Assembly (NCBI GenBank): GCA_964573115.1
Contig: CAZNIP010000011.1
Location: 1-47,433 of the forward strand
DNA from: CAYOID01 sp964573115
GTDB lineage: Bacteria; Desulfobacterota; Desulfovibrionia; Desulfovibrionales; Desulfothermaceae
Direction of reading: 5' to 3'
Length of the DNA: 47,433 nucleotides
Shown here: positions 1-8,724 of the stretch, one piece after another
Layout of the letters: each line of letters begins with the position of its first letter
How positions within the stretch are numbered: position 1 is the first letter of the stretch
Translations under genes and position numbers: made by a program
Notes under the pieces: model-generated
The model's input: the letters and a program-made list of their open reading frames with translations, nothing else
What the model was told of the DNA's origin: nothing
The model's database searches: none

Positions 1-837
1 CTGGACCTGATCGATGCGTTCCTTTGGCGTGGAGGCCCCGGCCGTCAGGCCGATGCGTTTCGCCACTCGCAGCCGGTCCAGGGGCAGCTCGTCTTCATGC
101 TCGATGTGAATGCTCTCCACGCCCTGGGTCTGGACCACCTGGGCCAGCCTGCGGGTGTTCCCGCTGTTGTATCCGCCGACCACGACCACGACGTCGACCT
201 GGCGGGCGATGCTCAGGGCCTCTTGCTGCCGCTCCCTGGTCGTGTCGCAAATGGTGTCGAAGACTGGAATGTCCTTGCCCAGCTGCTCCTGGACATAGGC
301 GACCACCGCATTGAATTCGCTCCTGCTCTGGGTCGTCTGGGCAGCCAGGAAGTAGGGGCTCTCTGGATTGAGCTCGATCTGGCACAGCTCGTCGAGCTTC
401 TCAAAGATGATGGGGGCCTGTCCGGCATAGCTCAACAGACCGTCAACCTCTGGATGATGTCGCTCCCCCAGCAGGAGCAGGCGGCGCCCGTTGGCTGTCT
501 GTTCGGCAATCAGGAGCTGGGCCTTTTTGACCTTGGGACAGGTGGCGTCCACAATGTCCGCCCCCCTGGTCTGCAGGTCATGCTGAATGTCCCTGGGCAC
601 GCCGTGAGCCCGGATGACCACCTTGCTGTCCTTGACCACCTCTGCAGCCTGCTCGATCTGCATGACCCCCCTTTGCGCGTATTCAGACAGGACCTGGGGG
701 TTATGGATGATCGGGCCCAGGGTGCAGATCACCCCCCCCTCGACGTTGCTGTCCAGGACTCGGTCCAGCTTGCGCAGGGCCAGGTCGACCCCCATGCAGA
801 AACCGGCTTTTGTGGCTCTGACGATGTCCCTCTTCAT
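1..837 (-). CDS. ispH: 4-hydroxy-3-methylbut-2-enyl diphosphate reductase IspH (LytB), C-terminus cut by window edge
   Basis: IspH is the last enzyme of the MEP pathway and reduces HMBPP to IPP and DMAPP with a [4Fe-4S] cluster. The frame is open from the ATG at 837 to position 1, so 279 residues are visible and the C-terminus lies outside the window. The three cluster cysteines are at residues 14 (GFCMGV), 100 (DATCPKV) and 197 (ICDTT). The substrate residues H45, H78 (RAHGVP), H128 and E130 (HHPEVDG) match the family. A GGGAGAA ribosome binding site precedes the ATG. It lies 22 bp downstream of dus on the same strand, so it may be the end of the flagellar/dus transcript. Identification is firm; the absence of a stop here reflects the window edge, not a defect. 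Confidence 0.96.
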   Translation of the reverse strand, partial: MKRDIVRATKAGFCMGVDLALRKLDRVLDSNVEGGVICTLGPIIHNPQVLSEYAQRGVMQIEQAAEVVKDSKVVIRAHGVPRDIQHDLQTRGADIVDATCPKVKKAQLLIAEQTANGRRLLLLGERHHPEVDGLLSYAGQAPIIFEKLDELCQIELNPESPYFLAAQTTQSRSEFNAVVAYVQEQLGKDIPVFDTICDTTRERQQEALSIARQVDVVVVVGGYNSGNTRRLAQVVQTQGVESIHIEHEDELPLDRLRVAKRIGLTAGASTPKERIDQVQ

Positions 838-859
838 GGCTTCTCCCTGAGTCTTCATC

Positions 860-1966
860 TCAGTCAGGCTTTCGGGCTACCTGCTCTGCAATCGATTCTG
901 GAAGACCTGCGACCAGATGCAAAAGCTCTTCCCAGGTTCTGCAGTCAACGATTCTTGAACGCAGGGTCCTGGCTCCGGCAAATCCTCGAAAATACCTGGG
1001 CAGAACAGTGCGCATCCTGAGAAAGGCTTTGCCCTCCTGTTCGTGAGCCTGGCACAGCTCGATGTGCCTCTGGGCCATGCCGACCAGGGAGGAGAGCGTT
1101 TCAGGCCCGCCTGAATCAAGGATGTGGCCGTTCCGGCCGCAGTCAGCCCTTCCTGGCATGTGGCGGGCCGAATCGGACCCTTCATCCGGTCCGTGCTCCC
1201 CTGAAATCTCTTGGTCATGGAGAGACCGTCCAGCATGAACAAGGCTGCGCAGCTGGTCAAAGACGCCCGGATTGGCCATGGCCCCCCTGGCGAACATGAC
1301 CCCGCTGATCCCAGTCTGGGTCAGGCATCTCATCCCGTCAGCCGCAGTGAAAAGATCGCCGCTGCCCAGCAGGGGCACGACAATGCGCTCCCGGACATCT
1401 CTGAGCAGGGTCCAGTCGGCCCGACCGGAAAAACCCTGTCTGGCGGTTCTGGGATGCAGGGTGACCCATGCCGCTCCACTGCCCTCCAGTCTCTGGGCAA
1501 GCTCAACCGGACCGGGCGAATGCCTGTCCCAGCCGGCCCTGATCTTGACGCCCAGTCGGCCCTCACCAGACACTTTGACCATTTTTTGGACGATCCTGGC
1601 GAGGGCTTCCGGGTTTTGGAGCAAGGCTGCACCTGCTCCGGTCTTGACCACCTTCCTGACCGGACAGCCGGCATTGAGGTCGAAAAAGGTATGGCCCATG
1701 TCCATGAGCATCTCCAGAGCCTGGCGGAGCGTGTCTGGTTCGGAGCCAAAGAGCTGAACCACGAGGGGAGCATCTTCGGGGCAGGTCCGCCCCAGCCTGG
1801 TCGTGCCCGGGCTTTGATAGACCAGCCCTTTGGCGCTGATCATCTCAGTGCAGGCAGCTGCTGCGCCGAACTCGCGGCACAGAAGCCGAAATGGCAGGTC
1901 GGTGTAACCGGCCAATGGGGCCAGCCAGGGTTGATCAGGCTTGATCGGGAGCTCAGGGGAAGCCAT
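860..1966 (-). CDS. dus: tRNA-dihydrouridine synthase (DusB-like)
   Basis: An FMN-dependent tRNA-dihydrouridine synthase, which reduces uridines in tRNA D-loops. The N-terminus carries the FMN-site signature LAPLAGYTDLPFR (about residues 15-27). The catalytic cysteine is C101 in NAGCPVRKVVKTGAGAALL, and the downstream VKIRAGWD and LHPRTARQGFSG segments are typical of the family. The length of 368 is somewhat long: an extra, poorly conserved stretch around residues 245-285 (EHGPDEGSDSARHMPG and following) is inserted before the C-terminal helical domain. Which Dus subfamily and which uridine it modifies cannot be settled by eye; DusB-like is the best guess. It lies between the flagellar small genes and ispH in one direction. 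Confidence 0.92.
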   Translation of the reverse strand: MASPELPIKPDQPWLAPLAGYTDLPFRLLCREFGAAAACTEMISAKGLVYQSPGTTRLGRTCPEDAPLVVQLFGSEPDTLRQALEMLMDMGHTFFDLNAGCPVRKVVKTGAGAALLQNPEALARIVQKMVKVSGEGRLGVKIRAGWDRHSPGPVELAQRLEGSGAAWVTLHPRTARQGFSGRADWTLLRDVRERIVVPLLGSGDLFTAADGMRCLTQTGISGVMFARGAMANPGVFDQLRSLVHAGRSLHDQEISGEHGPDEGSDSARHMPGRADCGRNGHILDSGGPETLSSLVGMAQRHIELCQAHEQEGKAFLRMRTVLPRYFRGFAGARTLRSRIVDCRTWEELLHLVAGLPESIAEQVARKPD

Positions 1967-2022
1967 AGTCGAATGTGGCAGATCGAAAGCTGGAGGCTCA
2001 CCTCAGGTCTGACGGATGCGCT

Positions 2023-2283
2023 TCAAATATAGACGTTCAGGCCTGAAGCGCCGGAGGCCTGCTCCTTGAGGATGATACACGGGTAAAGCTGGGTCACGGT
2101 AAAGCGGACGAGCTGACCCTCTGGCGGAAAGCTCTGAAGCAGGGCCACCATCTTCTGATTGTCGATCTCCAGGAGCGCCTGTCTGTCTCCGAGGAGACGA
2201 AGGACGACCCCCTCGACCTCATCCCCCACCTGGTGCCTGCGCTGAAAAGCCCTGGTCCTCTTCACTGACCGCTGTCCCTGCAC
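2023..2283 (-). CDS. small conserved-looking protein of unknown function
   Basis: An 86-residue protein that I do not recognise. The start is GTG at 2283, preceded by a weak AAAGGGACAG purine stretch; a second GTG seven codons later is an alternative. After a basic N-terminus, the segment VGDEVEGVVLRLLGDRQALLEI is rich in alternating hydrophobic residues and could form a small beta-barrel (OB/S1-like). That fold is only an inference from residue pattern. It follows the TTG-started gene by 16 bp and precedes dus by 56 bp, so it is probably co-transcribed with the flagellar block. Confidence 0.6.
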   Translation of the reverse strand: MQGQRSVKRTRAFQRRHQVGDEVEGVVLRLLGDRQALLEIDNQKMVALLQSFPPEGQLVRFTVTQLYPCIILKEQASGASGLNVYI

Positions 2284-2299
2284 CTGTCCCTTTGAGAGC

Positions 2300-2716
2300 C
2301 TACCGCCCCTGCTCGATGACCCACTCGACCTCTTCTTCGCTCAGTCCGGTCTTGTGGGCCAGAGCGGCCACGCTGTCCCCCCGGGCCTGGCCGGAGAGGA
2401 TGACGTTCTTCACCAGCTGCGGGGAAGTGGCCATGTTTTCGGCGTGATCGAGCAAACGCCGCAGCTCCTTGACTTTGTCCTGCAGCTTGGCGTCCAGCCT
2501 GGCCAGCTCCTCCTGCCTTTGCGCAAAGCTGTTCACCAGCTCCTGTTCCAGCTCGGCATTCCTTTTCAGGTTGTCGAGCAAAGCCTCCTGTTTCTCCCGC
2601 ATGCGGAGCAGTCCTGCTTCCGAACGCTTGACCCGGATGAAGAGAATCGCCACCGTGGCCAGAAGAGCGATCTCCAACCCGCTGACCCCGATGAGAATCC
2701 ATTGCAGCGCGGTCAA
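2300..2716 (-). CDS. membrane-anchored coiled-coil protein, DUF2802-like, flagellar locus
   Basis: A 138-residue protein with one N-terminal transmembrane helix (about residues 5-27, ILIGVSGLEIALLATVAILF). A long charged coiled coil follows (about 30-95). A short C-terminal region reads as helix-turn-helix-like (SVAALAHKTGLSEEEVEWVI). This architecture resembles DUF2802 proteins found in flagellar gene clusters of proteobacteria; that assignment is from memory of the pattern. The start is TTG, chosen because a strong AAGGAGG lies directly upstream and no ATG is available. The gene sits between a 105-residue hypothetical and an 86-residue hypothetical, in the direction of the flagellar operon. 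Confidence 0.75.
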   Translation of the reverse strand: MTALQWILIGVSGLEIALLATVAILFIRVKRSEAGLLRMREKQEALLDNLKRNAELEQELVNSFAQRQEELARLDAKLQDKVKELRRLLDHAENMATSPQLVKNVILSGQARGDSVAALAHKTGLSEEEVEWVIEQGR

Positions 2717-2720
2717 TGAA

Positions 2721-2725
2721 CCTCC
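2721..2725 (-). promoter_or_regulatory. ribosome binding site deciding a TTG start
   Basis: On the minus strand GGAGG (within TAAGGAGG) lies 4 nt before the TTG at 2716. It is the strongest Shine-Dalgarno sequence in the local block and supports initiation at this non-ATG codon. Confidence 0.7.
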
Positions 2726-2728
2726 TTA

Positions 2729-3043
2729 TCAGACCTCAAGATCGATCAAACGCCCCTGATCACTCCTGAAATCACGGTCGCTTTCAGAGTCAGGCCCTGA
2801 CTGCTCTCGATCCCTGTCCTCGGATTCTCTGCCCTGGCGTCTGTCCTGATCAGGCTGAACCTGAAAAGCGCCTTCGCCTTTTTCCGTCTTCGGGACTTGA
2901 TGCTGTTCCCGTTTCTGCTTCTCGATCACTTCCCTGGCCAGCTGATTCTGCATGGACCCGGGAAAGGACTGCAGGTCTCCCTGAAGCTTCTGCACCCTGG
3001 GCATCTGGCTGATGAGCACCGATAAATCAAAGGGATTGACCAT
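2729..3043 (-). CDS. hypothetical protein downstream of fliL-like gene
   Basis: A protein of about 105 residues starting MVNPFDLSVLISQMPRVQKL. The ATG at 3043 begins one base after the TGA of the fliL-like gene (3047-3045), so translation is probably coupled. This start is preferred to an upstream in-frame codon at 3058 that overlaps the fliL-like gene. The first 50 residues are moderately hydrophobic and helical. The rest is very polar, rich in D, E, Q, R and S (EDRDREQSGPDSESDRDF), and probably disordered. No family is recognised. A flagellar role is inferred only from position. Confidence 0.65.
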   Translation of the reverse strand: MVNPFDLSVLISQMPRVQKLQGDLQSFPGSMQNQLAREVIEKQKREQHQVPKTEKGEGAFQVQPDQDRRQGRESEDRDREQSGPDSESDRDFRSDQGRLIDLEV

Positions 3044-3044
3044 G

Positions 3045-3734
3045 TCAGTCGACCACAAAATCCTGAATGAGGATGTTCTGGACCTTGCCGTTGCTCAGGT
3101 ATTGGTTGACGACTGAGGCGAGATCGGTCTTCAACGTGGATGCATGGCCTTTGTCCAGAAAAAAAGCGAGCTTTTTGTTTTTCAGATAGTAGTAAATCGC
3201 ATCTCGGATGACAAATCTTTTTCTGTCTATCTCCCAGCTCAGCTTCTCATGATCAGAGCGCAGGGCAAACTCGAAGTGGAGATACCGAAAACCCGAATCG
3301 CCGTCATACTCTACCCAGAAAGGCTCAAAATGAATCTGCTCGGGTTTTTGAATCGTTTCTGCGGGCTTGCTCTCGACCGGCTCCTGATTGTTGAGTTCTG
3401 ATGGGACAGGATCCTGCTGCCGGAAAAGAATCCAGGCCAGAACTAGGACCCCAAGGATCAAAAGCCCTGCCAGTCCGATGATCATGCGGTTCCTCCGCCA
3501 GGGGCTCCGGGACGCCTGCGGCTCCTGTCCCTCTGGCTCTGAGGACACACCTGGATCACCAGGGTCATGATCCTGCTCGGCCTCCTCTTCCTCCCATTGC
3601 AGGAAAGGAGCATCGTCCAGGTCGAGCTCCACCTTTTGCGAGCTCTGCTCCTGTTCTTCAGTCTGGCTTTGGTTATCCATGTCCATGGCCGACGCCTCAG
3701 AGCTCTGGACCCTGGTCATGCCTTCATCTGCCAT
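3045..3734 (-). CDS. fliL: FliL-like flagellar basal-body-associated protein
   Basis: A 229-residue bitopic membrane protein. FliL proteins surround the stator and modulate flagellar motor function. The first 80 residues are cytoplasmic and strongly acidic (QWEEEEAEQDHDPGD), longer than in a typical FliL. A single transmembrane helix spans about 84-104. The periplasmic C-terminus has the FliL pattern: a beta stretch (GFRYLHFEFALRSD), IRDAIYYYLKNK, and a terminal QNILIQDFVVD. The ATG at 3734 follows an AAGGTG ribosome binding site. It lies 54 bp downstream of fliA. Divergence from classical FliL makes the symbol probable rather than certain. Confidence 0.8.
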   Translation of the reverse strand: MADEGMTRVQSSEASAMDMDNQSQTEEQEQSSQKVELDLDDAPFLQWEEEEAEQDHDPGDPGVSSEPEGQEPQASRSPWRRNRMIIGLAGLLILGVLVLAWILFRQQDPVPSELNNQEPVESKPAETIQKPEQIHFEPFWVEYDGDSGFRYLHFEFALRSDHEKLSWEIDRKRFVIRDAIYYYLKNKKLAFFLDKGHASTLKTDLASVVNQYLSNGKVQNILIQDFVVD

Positions 3735-3788
3735 GATTCACCTTGAAGCTGAAGGACAGCGGAGGGTGGGCGTCATGAACATCCATGC

Positions 3789-4586
3789 TCACGCCAGCTC
3801 CTGACCCTGTTCCTGCCTGAACCTGGACCTCAGCTTCTTCAGGGCCTGGCTGTGCAGCTGGGAAACCCGGCCCTCAGTGATGTCCATGACCTCTGCAGTC
3901 TCCTTCATGGTCAGCTCTTCATCGTAGTACATGGACAACACAAGCTGCTCCTTGGCGGTCAGGTCCTGAATGTAGTCGCTCAGTTTGGTCACCAGCTCCT
4001 GATGGAGAGTCTCGGCGAAAGCTTCGTCATGGCTGTTTTTGGGTTCCTTGTGCGGCTCGAGCTGATCCAGGCTGACCAGGACCTGATGCTCCAGGGCTTC
4101 CTGGGCCTGCTCCAGCTCCCTCTCGCTCAAGCCCGTGGCCCGGAGAAGCTCCTCCTGGTTGGGACTCTGCCCGTGTTCCTGTTCAAATCGGTGACAGGCC
4201 TGTTCCACAATGCGGATGTTTTTTCGCAGCCCCCTGGAAAACCAGTCCTGCCTGCGAAGCTCGTCCAGCATGGCCCCCCGGATCCTGTTTTCGACAAACG
4301 TCTCCAGCTTGACCTGCTGCCTGGCGTCGAAATGCCCCAAGCTCTCGAGCAGCCCGAGGGATCCGGAGCTCATGAGGTCATCGATGCTGACGTGGTTCGG
4401 GAGCTTGGCCTTCAGACGCCAGGCCACGATCTTCACCTTTTGCCCGAAGGATTCCACAAGGATCTCCTTGGACTTCAGGTCGAGTCCAGACCACTCCAGA
4501 TGGCCGGAATTGATCTGCTGCAGCAGATCATTCCTGAAAGAGGAGTCTTTTCCAGAAGAACTTGATGTTCCCGTCAAGCTGCTCAT
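3789..4586 (-). CDS. fliA: flagellar sigma-28 factor FliA/WhiG family
   Basis: A 265-residue sigma factor of the FliA/WhiG group, which directs RNA polymerase to late flagellar and chemotaxis promoters. Region 2 is visible (VSIDDLMSSGSLGLLESLGHFDARQQVKLETFVENRIRGAMLDELRRQDWFSR, about 66-118), followed by region 3. Region 4 has the helix-turn-helix TMKETAEVMDITEGRVSQLHSQALKKLR near the C-terminus. The ATG at 4586 overlaps the end of flhG by 59 bp. No convincing ribosome binding site precedes it, so translation may depend on ribosomes finishing flhG. There is no nearby alternative ATG before the conserved region. Confidence 0.95.
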   Translation of the reverse strand: MSSLTGTSSSSGKDSSFRNDLLQQINSGHLEWSGLDLKSKEILVESFGQKVKIVAWRLKAKLPNHVSIDDLMSSGSLGLLESLGHFDARQQVKLETFVENRIRGAMLDELRRQDWFSRGLRKNIRIVEQACHRFEQEHGQSPNQEELLRATGLSERELEQAQEALEHQVLVSLDQLEPHKEPKNSHDEAFAETLHQELVTKLSDYIQDLTAKEQLVLSMYYDEELTMKETAEVMDITEGRVSQLHSQALKKLRSRFRQEQGQELA

Positions 4587-5343
4587 GAGATGTCCACGAT
4601 AAGATGGTCTCTACGGCTTTTTCGATGGAGACGACGGCCGGACTCCCGGGATCATGATGGCAAAAGGGGATTTGCCGGGACACGGCCCTGGGCACTGCCG
4701 GATCCCTGGGCAAGAAGCCCAGCCAGTCCAGAGAGACCCCGTCCAGAAATCGGTCGCAGGCGACTGAGAGTCGCTTGTAAATATTCTTGGCCTCCTGTTC
4801 GCTGGTGGCAAAATTGACCAGGACCCGAAAATGCTGGACCCCGTGCCTTTGATGCAGGACCTTGATCAGGGCGTAGGCATCGGTCAGGGAGGTGGGTTCC
4901 GGGCTGACGACGATGATCCGCTCCTGCACGGCCAGATTGAAGTAGATGACATTGTCGTTGATCCCGGCCCCTGTATCCACCAGGAGATAATCCACCCTGC
5001 CTTCCAGGCCGTCCATGGCCTCCAGGAGCTCCAGCTTCTGTCCCGAGTTCAGGGACAGCATCTCGCTGACGCCAGAAGCTGCAGGCAGGATGCTGAATCC
5101 GTACTCGGTCTCGAAGAGCACATGCTCCAGGCCCACACCCTCGTAAAAGAGGTGAAAGAGGTTTCTGGAAGGCGCCAGTCCCAAGAGGACGTCAACGTTT
5201 CCCAGCCCCAGGTCGGCATCGAGCAGCAGGGTCCGATAGCCCTGCCTGGCCAGAACACAGGCCAGATTGACTGAGATATTGGTCTTGCCCACTCCGCCCT
5301 TGCCGGAACTGACAGAAAAGACAACAGGTACGCGCGTGTTCAT
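4528..5343 (-). CDS. flhG: flagellar number regulator FlhG (MinD-like ATPase)
   Basis: A ParA/MinD-family ATPase that works with FlhF to control flagellar number and placement. The deviant Walker A motif GKGGVGKT is at residues 14-21, followed by DADLGLGNVDVLLGL (switch I region) and LVDTGAGINDNVIYF (Walker B/switch II). The upstream frame stays open, but the ATG at 5343 is chosen because it has a GGAGAG ribosome binding site and begins just before the conserved MNTRVPVVFSVSSGKGG. This gives 271 residues, normal for the family. The gap to flhF is 157 bp; the 3' end overlaps fliA. Confidence 0.94.
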   Translation of the reverse strand: MNTRVPVVFSVSSGKGGVGKTNISVNLACVLARQGYRTLLLDADLGLGNVDVLLGLAPSRNLFHLFYEGVGLEHVLFETEYGFSILPAASGVSEMLSLNSGQKLELLEAMDGLEGRVDYLLVDTGAGINDNVIYFNLAVQERIIVVSPEPTSLTDAYALIKVLHQRHGVQHFRVLVNFATSEQEAKNIYKRLSVACDRFLDGVSLDWLGFLPRDPAVPRAVSRQIPFCHHDPGSPAVVSIEKAVETILSWTSHEQLDGNIKFFWKRLLFQE

Positions 5344-5500
5344 CCGCTCAGCTCTCCTCCGTCTCACGATGACCTGAAATGCGCCCAGGTGCGGCTGTAC
5401 TGTGAACTCGAGCTCAAACGAGGAGGTCCTCCCTGATCGACCTGGCCCACTGGTCTGCGAACGCTGCACTGGCAGTTCGACATGCTGCTGCCCACGATCC

Positions 5501-6589
5501 TCACCCGGCACCCTTTGACCGGTCAGCGGAGCCAGAGGCAGTGCTGCGATGGGGCAACTCATGCTTGAAGACCAGACGCCAGAAAAAGGAGTCTTCAGCC
5601 GCAACCATGCTGTTTTTCAGCCGCGGACCAAAGGACAGCAGGGATGCCGGCAGACCGCTGGAGTACCCGACATTGACCAGGGCGCCAAAGCGACAGGCTT
5701 CGTCAAGCTTGGTCCAGATCAGGCTTTGGGGCGCCGAGGCAGAAAACGTGTCCACGTAATGGGCAAATTGATCGTCGGCATACAAAGGGCTGAGCACGAG
5801 ATGCACTGCCCCGTCAAGTTGGCCTTTGCTGCCCTGGTCTTGAATCATTCTGCCCACTGAGCCTTCCCAGTCGTGGCCTGGTGCATCGATGAAGATCCGG
5901 TTGAAGGTCCCGGCTTCTGCGAGAAGCCCCAGCCAGTCTTCCGGCTTGCTGATTTCTCGGTACTCGAAATCTGACAGCTCGGCATAGTGCTTCAGCAGGA
6001 GCCGCCCCTTGCCCTGATGGGTGTCCCCGTTGACCAGACAGATCTTGTCCTGGGGATTCTCCTTGCGGTTGTTCAGGGCCATCCTCAGCAGGGTCGAGGT
6101 CTTGCCCACGCCATTGGGTCCGACCAGAATCTGGACCCTCTCCATCCATTGCCTGCTGTTCCAGGGCTTGAGACCAACAAGCCCGGTCAGTTCCCTGAGC
6201 ACCGAACCCTGCGGACAGTTGCGCAGTCTCCGCCAGATTTCAAGGCGCACCTCCGGGGTGACGCCTTCGTTTTCCAGATAATTGATGGCCTGCCGCTGCC
6301 TGGGCGTCAACTGTCCCAGATCCATCTGCGGATTGAGGACAGCATAGATCGATTCTTTCAGCCTGGACAACTCCTTATGCCACTCCGCCCCCTGGGGTGC
6401 AACCTTGGTCTGCTCGGCACCGGCATCAGATCTGGAGTCAGCGTCCACGGCCGCCAGGACCTCGCAGACCTTGGATCCGTTTTCGGTCACATTCTTCGTG
6501 TTCAGGATCACGGCCTCGTTGCCGAGGTCGTTCTTGACCTGCTGCATGACCTGCTGCGGTGTCGGCCCCCGGAACGTCTTAACTCGCAT
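5501..6589 (-). CDS. flhF: flagellar SRP-like GTPase FlhF
   Basis: FlhF is an SRP-type GTPase that positions polar flagella. The N-terminal B domain starts MRVKTFRGPTPQQVMQQVKNDLG. The G domain has the P-loop GPNGVGKT at residues 157-164, a G3-like segment FIDAPGHD where most homologs read DTAG, and the G4-like TKLDEA. At 362 residues it is a usual length. The ATG at 6589 overlaps the end of flhA by 11 bp, indicating co-translation. Typical order flhA-flhF-flhG-fliA is kept. Confidence 0.94.
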   Translation of the reverse strand: MRVKTFRGPTPQQVMQQVKNDLGNEAVILNTKNVTENGSKVCEVLAAVDADSRSDAGAEQTKVAPQGAEWHKELSRLKESIYAVLNPQMDLGQLTPRQRQAINYLENEGVTPEVRLEIWRRLRNCPQGSVLRELTGLVGLKPWNSRQWMERVQILVGPNGVGKTSTLLRMALNNRKENPQDKICLVNGDTHQGKGRLLLKHYAELSDFEYREISKPEDWLGLLAEAGTFNRIFIDAPGHDWEGSVGRMIQDQGSKGQLDGAVHLVLSPLYADDQFAHYVDTFSASAPQSLIWTKLDEACRFGALVNVGYSSGLPASLLSFGPRLKNSMVAAEDSFFWRLVFKHELPHRSTASGSADRSKGAG

Positions 6590-8684
6590 GAGGCAGCCTC
6601 ACAGTCCCGATGGAATCGAGCTTGATGTCTGCCGGGATCTCTCCCTGGGAAATGACTGGGAGCACAGGGATGAACCGGGTCACAAGCTGTGCCAGGTGCG
6701 GCCTGACCTGGGGGGACGTGAGCAGCACCGGCTGGCCGTCTCGGACATCACTCTGCTCATAGCTGGAGTTGATGGCACTGATGATCTTCTGGGCCTCCGA
6801 GGGCTCAAGGGCCAGATAGGCCCCTCCTTCGGCCTGTCGCAGGCTCTGCTGCAGGGTCTGCTCCACCGGCCCGCCAAGGCTGAGCACAGGCAGGGACCCT
6901 TTGCTGGACAGGTACGGCTTGACCACGGTCCTGCTCAGCCGCTGCCGGACAAATTCCGTGAGCTGATCAGCGTCTCTGGTGTGCTGCCCGAAGTCAGAGA
7001 GGGTCTCGACAATGGTCAGCAGGTCCCGGATGGAGACTCCTTCACCAATCAGATTCTGGAGCACCTTCTGCACGATCCCCAGGGAGAGGATGTTCGGGAC
7101 GAGCTCCTCCACCGCCTTCGGCGACCTGCGGGCGAGATTGTCCAGCAGGTCCTGGGTCTCCTGCCGTCCCAGGAACTCGTGCAGGTGTCGCTTGAAGATC
7201 TCGGTCAGGTGGGTGGCCACCACCGAGGCTGGATCGACCACCGTGTACCCGGCCAGCATGGCCTCTTCCTTCTGGGCTTTGGTGATCCACATCGCCGGCA
7301 GATTGAATGCCGGCTCCCTGGTTTCGATGCCCTTGATCTTCTTCTTGGCGTTCCCCGGGTCCATGGCCAGGTAGTGGTCGGTCATGATCTCGGCAGTGGC
7401 CACCGTGTTGCCCTTGACCAGGACGCCGTACTGGCCCGGCTTCAGATTCAGGTTGTCCCTGACGTGCATGGACGGTATGACCACCCCCATCTCCAGGGCC
7501 AGTTGCCGGCGGATGGACCTGATCCTGGCCAGCAGGTTGCCGTCCTGATTGTCATCCACCAGGGGAATGAGCCCGTATCCCACCTCCAGGGACAGCACGT
7601 CCAGCGGCAGGAGGGAGCGGACTTCCTCCGGGGACTCATGCTTGGGCCTGGCCTCTTCACGCTGGGCCAGCTCCTGCTCCTCGACCTGCGCCTTGTTCTG
7701 CGAAGCCAGCAGGGCCAGACCGAACACGGCAGCGCCCAGGAGGAAAAAAGGAATGGTCGGCATGCCTGGAACAAGGGCAAAGAGCACCAGCACCCCGGCC
7801 ACGAGCTTCAACCCCCTGGGGTGATGGGTCAGCTGACCCAGGAACTCCTCGCCCATCTTGGCCTTGGCCGCTGCCCTGGTGACGATGAGCCCGGCTGAAG
7901 AGGACACGATCAGGGAGGGGATGATGGACACCAGACCGTCTCCCACGGTCAGGATCGTATAGGTCTGGGCCGCCTCGAACCAGTTCATGTCCTGCTGGAC
8001 CACCCCGATGAAGAAGCCCCCCAGGATGTTGATCAGCGTGATCAGGATCCCGGCATTGACGTCCCCTTCCACGAACTTGCCGGCACCGTCCATGGCCCCG
8101 TAAAAATCGGCCTCGCCTCTGACCTGGTCCCGCTGTTGCTTGGCCTCTTTCTCATCGATGAGCCCGGCGTTGAGGTCGGCGTCGATGGCCATCTGCCGGC
8201 CCGGCATGGCATCCAGGGTGAACCTGGCCATGACCTCGCCCACCCGCTGCATGCCTTTGGCGATGACCATCTTGTTCAGGGCGAAGAGGATCAGGAAGAC
8301 GATCAGCCCGATGACGTAGTTGCCCCCGACCACAAACTGGCCAAAGGCCTGGATCACGTTTCCGGCCGCCCCGAGCCCCTGGTCCCCGTAGAGCAGGATG
8401 CGCCGGGTGGTGGCGACGTTGAGCCCCAGACGGAGCAGGGCCGCCACCATGACGATGGTCGGAAAAATCGAAAACTCCAGGGGCGATTCCATGAACATGG
8501 CCGTGATGAGGACCACCAGGCTGAAGGAGATGCTCAGGGAGAGCATGATGTCCAGAAAGATGGGCGGCATGGGGATGAGCATCACGAAGAGGATGAGCAC
8601 CACCCCGGTGGCCAGGAGGACGTCCCCCTGCCTGGCCAGATTCTGCAGATCGAATCGGGAAAAGAAAGTTGTTCCTGTTGCCAT
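6579..8684 (-). CDS. flhA: flagellar export gate protein FlhA
   Basis: FlhA is the nonameric inner-membrane export gate of the flagellar type III secretion system. About 300 N-terminal residues contain the hydrophobic helices (LLATGVVLILFVMLIPMP onward). They include the conserved cytoplasmic FHIPEP-type loop, here reading ARFTLDAMPGRQMAIDADLNAG. A long soluble C-terminal domain follows, where chaperone and substrate complexes dock. The upstream frame allows starts at 8732 or 8711, but MATGTTFFSRFDLQNLARQGD at 8684 best matches family N-termini; the product is 701 residues. A perfect 11-bp hairpin lies 14 bp upstream of this ATG. Confidence 0.95.
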   Translation of the reverse strand: MATGTTFFSRFDLQNLARQGDVLLATGVVLILFVMLIPMPPIFLDIMLSLSISFSLVVLITAMFMESPLEFSIFPTIVMVAALLRLGLNVATTRRILLYGDQGLGAAGNVIQAFGQFVVGGNYVIGLIVFLILFALNKMVIAKGMQRVGEVMARFTLDAMPGRQMAIDADLNAGLIDEKEAKQQRDQVRGEADFYGAMDGAGKFVEGDVNAGILITLINILGGFFIGVVQQDMNWFEAAQTYTILTVGDGLVSIIPSLIVSSSAGLIVTRAAAKAKMGEEFLGQLTHHPRGLKLVAGVLVLFALVPGMPTIPFFLLGAAVFGLALLASQNKAQVEEQELAQREEARPKHESPEEVRSLLPLDVLSLEVGYGLIPLVDDNQDGNLLARIRSIRRQLALEMGVVIPSMHVRDNLNLKPGQYGVLVKGNTVATAEIMTDHYLAMDPGNAKKKIKGIETREPAFNLPAMWITKAQKEEAMLAGYTVVDPASVVATHLTEIFKRHLHEFLGRQETQDLLDNLARRSPKAVEELVPNILSLGIVQKVLQNLIGEGVSIRDLLTIVETLSDFGQHTRDADQLTEFVRQRLSRTVVKPYLSSKGSLPVLSLGGPVEQTLQQSLRQAEGGAYLALEPSEAQKIISAINSSYEQSDVRDGQPVLLTSPQVRPHLAQLVTRFIPVLPVISQGEIPADIKLDSIGTVRLPHAS

Positions 8685-8697
8685 ATTATTGACACCG

Positions 8698-8724
8698 TTC
8701 AGCGCGGTCATGGACCGCGCTGAA
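8698..8724 (-). other. perfect 11-bp hairpin immediately upstream of flhA start
   Basis: TTCAGCGCGGT (8698-8708) and ACCGCGCTGAA (8714-8724) form an uninterrupted 11-bp stem with a 5-nt loop. It ends 14 nt before the flhA ATG (8684). There is no T-run after it on either strand, so it is not a standard terminator. It could block or expose the flhA ribosome binding region, or be an operator. One alternative ATG (8711) lies in the loop. Confidence 0.6.
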
